DNA from: an uncultured Faecalibacterium sp. | Lineage (GTDB): Bacteria; Bacillota; Clostridia; Oscillospirales; Ruminococcaceae | Direction: 5' to 3' | Assembly: GCA_934525845.1 (NCBI GenBank) | Contig: CAKSZS010000001.1 | Coordinates: 120,342-184,341 of the forward strand | DNA: 64,000 nt | In this document: one piece after another, positions 58,895-64,000 of the stretch | How positions within the stretch are numbered: position 1 is the stretch's first letter | How the letters are laid out: each line of letters starts with the position of its first letter | Program-made: the position numbers and the translations under genes | Notes under the pieces: generated by a model | The model's input: only the letters and a program-made list of their open reading frames with translations | Told to the model about the DNA's origin: nothing | Databases searched by the model: none

Positions 58895-60952
58895 GTGGCA
58901 GACGAAAGATTTGAGCTGGTATCCCCGTATCAGCCCACCGGCGACCAGCCCCAGGCCATCGAACAGCTGGTGGAGGGGGTCGAGCGGGGCGACCGCTGTC
59001 AGACCCTGCTGGGCGTGACCGGCAGCGGCAAGACCTTTACCATGGCCAACGTCATTGCAAAGTGCAACCGGCCCACGCTGGTGCTGGCCCACAACAAGAC
59101 TCTGGCGGCACAGCTGTGCACCGAGTTCCGTTCCTTTTTCCCCCACAACGCGGTGGAGTATTTCGTTTCCTATTACGATTACTACCAGCCGGAAGCCTAT
59201 ATCCCCAGTACCGACACCTACATTGAAAAGGACAGCGCCATCAACGATGAAATTGACCGCCTGCGCCACTCGGCCACGGCGGCGCTTTCCGAGCGGCGGG
59301 ACGTCATCATTGTGGCGTCGGTGTCCTGCATCTACTCGCTGGGCGACCCCATCGACTACCGCAGCATGGTCATCAGCCTGCGGCCCGGGATGCAGATGGA
59401 GCGGGACGACCTGTGCAAAAAGCTGGTCACGCTGCAGTATGAACGCAATGATGTGAATTTTGTGCGCAACAAGTTCCGGGTGCACGGCGATACCGTGGAC
59501 ATTTACCTGGCCTATATGAGCGAGCTGGCCATCCGGGTGGAATTTTTCGGCGACGAGATCGACCGCATCACCGAGTTCAACCCCCTCACCGGCACCAAGC
59601 AGAATGTGGTCAAACACGTGGCCATCTTCCCGGCCAGCCACTACATCGTCAGCGCGGACAAAAAGGCAGCGGCGCTGGAAAAGATCCGGGCAGAGTGTGA
59701 CGCGCAGGTAAAGCAGTTTACCGCCGAGGGCAAGCTCATCGAGGCCCAGCGCATCGCCCAACGCACCAACTACGACATCGAGATGCTCAACGAGGTGGGC
59801 ATCTGCAAGGGCATCGAGAACTATTCGGCCGTGCTGTCCGGCCGTGCGCCGGGCACCATGCCCACCACCCTGCTGGATTATTTCCCGAAGGATTTTCTGC
59901 TCTTCGTGGACGAGAGCCACGTCACCCTGCCGCAGGTGCGGGCCATGTACGGCGGCGACTATGCCCGCAAGAAAACGCTGGTGGAGTACGGCTTCCGCCT
60001 GCCGTCCGCCTTTGACAACCGCCCGCTGAAGTTCGAGGAAGTGGAGAGCAAGCTCAACCAGATGATCTTTGTCTCCGCCACCCCCGGCGAGTACGAGCGC
60101 CAGAACAGCACCCAGGTGGCCCAGCAGGTCATCCGGCCCACGGGCCTGCTGGACCCGGTCATCTCGGTGCGCCCGGTGGAAGGGCAGGTGGTGGATCTGC
60201 TGGGCGAGATCAACACCCGCATCCAGCGCAATGAGCGGGTGCTGGTGACCACCCTGACCAAGAAAATGGCCGAAGACCTCACCGACTACCTCACCGAACA
60301 GGGCATCAAGGTCAAGTATATGCACCACGAGGTGGACACCTTTGAGCGCATGGAGATCATCAAGGATCTGCGCCTGGGTTCCATCGACGTGGTGGTGGGC
60401 ATCAACCTGCTGCGAGAGGGCCTGGACCTGCCGGAAGTGAGCTTGGTGGCCATTCTGGACGCCGACAAGGAGGGCTTCCTGCGCAGCGAGACCAGCCTCA
60501 TCCAGACCATCGGCCGCGCCGCCCGCAACGCCGAAGGTCTGGTCATCATGTATGCGGATGTGGTCACCGACAGCATGGACCGTGCCATTACGGAAACGGA
60601 GCGCCGTCGTGCCATTCAGATGGCCTACAACCAGGAGCACGGCATCGTGCCCAAGACCATCGTCAAGGCCATTGCGGACAGCATCGAGATCAGCGACAAG
60701 GCGGAAAACGCCAAGCGCAACACCCGCCGCATGGGCAAGCTGGAGCGGGAAGCCGCCATTGAGCGCCTGACCCGCGAGATGAAGGAAGCCGCCAAGCTGC
60801 TGGAGTTCGAGCACGCGGCCTTCCTGCGGGACCAGATCGACCGCCTGCGCCGGGGCGAGAACCCCACCGTGGACTCGGACGCCGAGACGGAGCGCAAACA
60901 GAATCACGCACAGACACAACGAAAAGGGAGAAAATACCTTGGCAAACGATAA
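58895..60952 (+). CDS. uvrB: UvrABC excinuclease subunit B
   Basis: 685 residues from a GTG start (58895), with AGAGGAG 7 bases upstream; a longer frame has no site. Nucleotide-excision repair helicase-like subunit. Walker A is GVTGSGKT (Lys46). The beta-hairpin region includes YYDYYQPEAYIP, and helicase motifs DESHVTLPQ and GRAARN follow. The C-terminal UvrC-binding UVR segment (AAIERLTREMKEAAKLLEFE) is also present. It overlaps uvrA by 14 bases. Confidence 0.97.
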   Translation: MADERFELVSPYQPTGDQPQAIEQLVEGVERGDRCQTLLGVTGSGKTFTMANVIAKCNRPTLVLAHNKTLAAQLCTEFRSFFPHNAVEYFVSYYDYYQPEAYIPSTDTYIEKDSAINDEIDRLRHSATAALSERRDVIIVASVSCIYSLGDPIDYRSMVISLRPGMQMERDDLCKKLVTLQYERNDVNFVRNKFRVHGDTVDIYLAYMSELAIRVEFFGDEIDRITEFNPLTGTKQNVVKHVAIFPASHYIVSADKKAAALEKIRAECDAQVKQFTAEGKLIEAQRIAQRTNYDIEMLNEVGICKGIENYSAVLSGRAPGTMPTTLLDYFPKDFLLFVDESHVTLPQVRAMYGGDYARKKTLVEYGFRLPSAFDNRPLKFEEVESKLNQMIFVSATPGEYERQNSTQVAQQVIRPTGLLDPVISVRPVEGQVVDLLGEINTRIQRNERVLVTTLTKKMAEDLTDYLTEQGIKVKYMHHEVDTFERMEIIKDLRLGSIDVVVGINLLREGLDLPEVSLVAILDADKEGFLRSETSLIQTIGRAARNAEGLVIMYADVVTDSMDRAITETERRRAIQMAYNQEHGIVPKTIVKAIADSIEISDKAENAKRNTRRMGKLEREAAIERLTREMKEAAKLLEFEHAAFLRDQIDRLRRGENPTVDSDAETERKQNHAQTQRKGRKYLGKR

Positions 60953-63797
60953 GATCGTCATCAAAGGTGCCCGCGAGCACAACCTGAAAAACGTCAATCT
61001 GACCCTGCCCCGGGAAAAGCTGATCGTCATGACCGGCCTTTCCGGTTCGGGCAAATCCAGCCTGGCCTTCGACACCATTTACGCCGACGGCCAGCGCCGC
61101 TATGTGGAGAGCCTGTCCAGCTACGCCCGGATGTTCCTGGGCCGTATGGACAAGCCCGATGTGGACGAGATCACCGGCCTGTCGCCGGCCATCTCCATCG
61201 ACCAGAAGACCACCAGCCACAACCCCCGTTCCACCGTGGGCACCGTAACCGAAATTTACGATTACCTGCGCCTGCTGTACGCCCGCATCGGCGTGCCCCA
61301 CTGCCCGGTGTGCGGCCGGGTCATCAGCCAGCAGACCGTGGACGAGATGGTGGACGCCGTGCTCAGGCTGGAAGAGGGCACCAAGTTCATGGTGCTGGCC
61401 CCGGTGGTGCGCCAGCGCAAGGGCACCCAGCAGAAGGAGCTGGACGCCGCCCGCCGCGCCGGCTATGCCCGCGTGAAGATCGACGGCAGTATGTATGATC
61501 TGGATGACGAGATCACGCTGGAAAAGAACATCAAGCACACCGTGGAGATCGTGGTGGATCGCCTGGCTCTGCGCAAGGGCATCCGGGGCCGCCTGGCGGA
61601 TTCGCTGGAAACCGCGCTGGCCCTTACCGACGGCGTGGCCGAAGTGGAAGTGGTCGGCGGCGAGGTGATGACCTTCAGCCAGAACTTCGCCTGCCCGGAG
61701 CACGGCATCTCCATCAGCGATCTGTCGCCCCGGCTGTTCTCCTTCAATAACCCGCTGGGCGCCTGCGAAAAGTGCACCGGCCTGGGCACCTTTATGCGGG
61801 TGGACGAGGAGCGCATCCTGCCCAACCGCAACCTGTCCATCCGGGAAGGGGCCATCAAGGCCAGCGGCTGGTACTACGCCGAAGGCTCTGTGGCCGAGAT
61901 GTACTACCTGGGTCTGGGCAAAAAGTATGGCTTCACGCTGGATACGCCCATCAAGGACATGAGCACCGAGGCCGTCAACGCCCTGCTCTACGGCACCAAT
62001 GAGGAAAAAATCGAGATGCACCGCACCAATGAATTCGGCAGCGGCGTGTACTACAACAGCTTTGAGGGCATCGTGGAGAACCTGGAGCGCCGCTTCCGGG
62101 AGACCAACAGCGAGTGGATGAAGGAAGAGATCGGCAGCTTCATGTCCGGCGTGGAATGCCCGGACTGCCATGGCAAGCGCCTGAAGCCGGTGGTGCTGGC
62201 CGTGACGGTGGGAGACAAGAACATCAGCGACTTCTGCGAGATGTCCATCCGAGATGAGTTGAAGTTCATTGCCGAAAATGAGCCGAACCTGACCGAAAAA
62301 CAGAAGCAGATCGGCGGCCAGATCCTGAAGGAGATCAAGAACCGCCTGCAGTTTTTGCAGAGTGTGGGCCTAGATTACCTCACACTGGCCCGGTCGGCGG
62401 GCACCCTGTCCGGCGGCGAGAGCCAGCGTATCCGCCTGACCACCCAGATCGGCAGCGCCCTGTCCGGCGTGCTGTATGTGCTGGATGAACCCTCCATCGG
62501 CCTGCACCAGCGCGACAACGACAAGCTCATTGCCACGTTGAAAAACCTGCGGGACCTGGGCAACACGGTCATCGTGGTGGAGCACGACGAAGACACCATG
62601 CGCAATGCGGACTATATCGTAGACGTTGGCCCCGGAGCCGGTGTGCACGGCGGTGAGATCGTGGCGGCAGGCAGTGTCAAGGACATCTGCAAGGCCAAGC
62701 GCAGCATCACCGGCGACTACCTCTCGGGCCGCAAGCGCATCGAGGTGCCCCAGACCCGCCGCACCGGCAACGGCAATTTCCTCACCGTAAAGGGCGCACG
62801 GGAAAACAACCTGCGCAACCTGGATGTCAAGTTCCCGCTGGGTGAGTTCATCTGCGTCACCGGCATTTCCGGCTCCGGCAAGTCCAGCCTCATCAATGAG
62901 ATTTTGTATAAGACGCTGGCCTGCGAGCTGAACGGAGCACGCTCCCGCGCAGGCAAGTGCGACGGGGTGGAAGGTCTGGAATTTGTGGATAAGGTCATCG
63001 GCATCGACCAGCAGCCCATTGGCCGCACGCCCCGCTCCAACCCCGCCACTTACACCGGTGTGTTCAACGACATCCGTACCGTGTTCTCCCAGACCCAGGA
63101 CGCCAAAATGCGCGGCTATGGGCCGGGGCGGTTCAGCTTCAACGTCAAGGGCGGCCGGTGCGAAGCCTGCGAGGGCAATGGCATCCTGCAAATTGAGATG
63201 CACTTCCTGCCGGATGTGTATGTGCCCTGCGAGGTGTGCAAGGGTGCCCGCTACAACCGCGAAACGCTGGAAGTAAAGTATAAGGAAAAGACCATCTCCG
63301 ACGTGCTGAACATGACCGTGGAAGAGGCAGTGGTGTTCTTTGCCAACCAGCCCAAGATCGCCCGCAAGCTGCAGACGTTACTGGATGTGGGCCTTGGCTA
63401 TGTGACCCTGGGCCAGAGCGCCACCACCCTCTCCGGCGGCGAGGCTCAGCGCGTGAAGCTGGCCAATGAGCTGGCCCGCCGCAGCACCGGCAAAACCGTG
63501 TATATCCTGGACGAGCCCACCACCGGCCTGCACATCGCGGATGTGCACCGCCTGATCGAGGTGCTGCAGAAATTGGTAGACGCTGGCAATACGGTGATCG
63601 TCATCGAGCACAACCTGGACCTCATCAAGTGTGCTGACCACATCATTGATCTGGGGCCTGAGGGCGGCAGCGCCGGCGGCGAGATCGTGGCTGAGGGCAC
63701 CCCGGAACAGGTGGCCGAAGTGCCCGGCAGCTTTACCGGCCAGTACCTGCGTCCCCTGCTGGAAAAGGACAAACAGCTGCGGGAAGCCCAGAAATAA
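60939..63797 (+). CDS. uvrA: UvrABC excinuclease subunit A
   Basis: 952 residues from a TTG start (60939), with AAAGGGAG about 9 bases upstream, overlapping uvrB by 14 bases. DNA-damage recognition ATPase with two ABC modules: Walker A GLSGSGKS and GISGSGKS, signatures LSGGESQR and LSGGEAQR. Zinc fingers are visible (the second as CEACEGNGILQIEMHFLPDVYVPCEVC pattern), with CPVCGR near residue 124 and CPDCHGKR in the middle. Standard length and complete. Confidence 0.97.
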   Translation: MANDKIVIKGAREHNLKNVNLTLPREKLIVMTGLSGSGKSSLAFDTIYADGQRRYVESLSSYARMFLGRMDKPDVDEITGLSPAISIDQKTTSHNPRSTVGTVTEIYDYLRLLYARIGVPHCPVCGRVISQQTVDEMVDAVLRLEEGTKFMVLAPVVRQRKGTQQKELDAARRAGYARVKIDGSMYDLDDEITLEKNIKHTVEIVVDRLALRKGIRGRLADSLETALALTDGVAEVEVVGGEVMTFSQNFACPEHGISISDLSPRLFSFNNPLGACEKCTGLGTFMRVDEERILPNRNLSIREGAIKASGWYYAEGSVAEMYYLGLGKKYGFTLDTPIKDMSTEAVNALLYGTNEEKIEMHRTNEFGSGVYYNSFEGIVENLERRFRETNSEWMKEEIGSFMSGVECPDCHGKRLKPVVLAVTVGDKNISDFCEMSIRDELKFIAENEPNLTEKQKQIGGQILKEIKNRLQFLQSVGLDYLTLARSAGTLSGGESQRIRLTTQIGSALSGVLYVLDEPSIGLHQRDNDKLIATLKNLRDLGNTVIVVEHDEDTMRNADYIVDVGPGAGVHGGEIVAAGSVKDICKAKRSITGDYLSGRKRIEVPQTRRTGNGNFLTVKGARENNLRNLDVKFPLGEFICVTGISGSGKSSLINEILYKTLACELNGARSRAGKCDGVEGLEFVDKVIGIDQQPIGRTPRSNPATYTGVFNDIRTVFSQTQDAKMRGYGPGRFSFNVKGGRCEACEGNGILQIEMHFLPDVYVPCEVCKGARYNRETLEVKYKEKTISDVLNMTVEEAVVFFANQPKIARKLQTLLDVGLGYVTLGQSATTLSGGEAQRVKLANELARRSTGKTVYILDEPTTGLHIADVHRLIEVLQKLVDAGNTVIVIEHNLDLIKCADHIIDLGPEGGSAGGEIVAEGTPEQVAEVPGSFTGQYLRPLLEKDKQLREAQK

Positions 63798-63861
63798 AAT
63801 CGCGCACGACCGCAAAAATCAGACTTTTTCCAAAAAATTGGAAGAAAATTGCAAAAATCGG

Positions 63862-63890
63862 TTGACAAAGCCGCTGCACATGAGTATAAT
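63862..63890 (+). promoter_or_regulatory. Consensus promoter of the tRNA-Pro gene
   Basis: TTGACA (63862-63867), 17 bases, TATAAT (63885-63890). Confidence 0.9.
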
Positions 63891-63934
63891 ATATCTTGTC
63901 GCCGATGCTTCGGTAGGGAAGCGGAGGACGATAT

Positions 63935-64000
63935 CCGGGTGTAGCGCAGTTTTGGTAGCGCGCTTGAATGGGGTTCAAGAGGCCGTGAGTTCGATTCTCG
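63935..64000 (+). tRNA. tRNA-Pro, anticodon GGG (3' end outside window)
   Basis: The acceptor 5' strand begins at 63935 (CCGGGTG), then TAGCGCAG...GCGC D arm. The anticodon stem CTTGA/TCAAG holds the loop ATGGGGT, giving anticodon GGG (codon CCC). The T arm GTGAGTTCGATTCTCG runs to the window edge. The 3' acceptor strand and end are cut off. Confidence 0.9.

Noticed and set aside
63733..63978. Minus-strand open frame over the uvrA end and tRNA promoter
   Set aside because: Overlaps the tRNA gene and its consensus promoter and the conserved uvrA C-terminus; no start signal.

Overview
The window is a G+C-rich, gene-dense bacterial chromosome segment. Gene content (mini-RNase III, RadC-uvrBA, YmfF/YmfH-type M16 pair, a BofC-C-like protein, a SpoVB-type flippase, LPXTG surface proteins, Opp operon, NADPH-GOGAT next to NADP-GDH) and strong AGGAGG ribosome sites point to a Clostridia member of the Oscillospiraceae/Ruminococcaceae, most like Faecalibacterium. 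The genus is an inference from gene content and style, not from a database match. No phage, integrase, transposase, rRNA operon or CRISPR array was seen.

Layout. 1-2043: end of a Na/Pi cotransporter and a small BofC-C-like protein. 2344-9007: class A penicillin-binding protein, then ACT/HTH regulator, hom, thrB and lysC (aspartate-family amino acids). 9275-13801: M15 carboxypeptidase, paired M16 proteins and lgt. 13906-14485: Phd/RelE-type toxin-antitoxin pair. 14642-17273: rplU, rpmA, obgE, mrnC. 17383-20178: small Asn/Thr-rich protein (minus), RsmF-type methyltransferase, yebC. 20303-25694: divergent hybrid histidine kinase and diguanylate cyclase. 26011-31923: oppBCDF and oppA. 32102-33811: a zinc-ribbon/PASTA protein with a degenerate kinase domain.

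34199-48771 is almost entirely minus strand: gltD, gltB, a large SpaA-like LPXTG protein, a small LPXTG protein, hcp, gdhA and an Mrp ATPase. This joins ammonium assimilation (GDH, GOGAT), hydroxylamine/NO detoxification (Hcp) and Fe-S handling with two cell-wall-anchored proteins. 48973-54354 (plus): flippase, CapD-type nucleotide-sugar enzyme, lysA and a small membrane protein. 54420-57206 (minus): RluA, PAS, 2H phosphoesterase and CAT-like operon. 57371-63797 (plus): DUF4160/DUF2442 pair, radC, uvrB, uvrA. The window ends inside a tRNA-Pro(GGG).

The least ordinary signals are regulatory or degenerate. They are a (GGAA)5 tract forming the ribosome site of the large LPXTG gene with an 11-bp triple repeat upstream, an apparent attenuator in the gltB leader, a structured gdhA leader with duplicated pairing arms, a PASTA protein lacking kinase catalytic residues, and a family of palindromic CCCTCTC...GAGAGGG elements between genes. 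Promoters are unusually uniform: near-consensus -35 and -10 boxes with 17-bp spacers, often with TGn before the -10.
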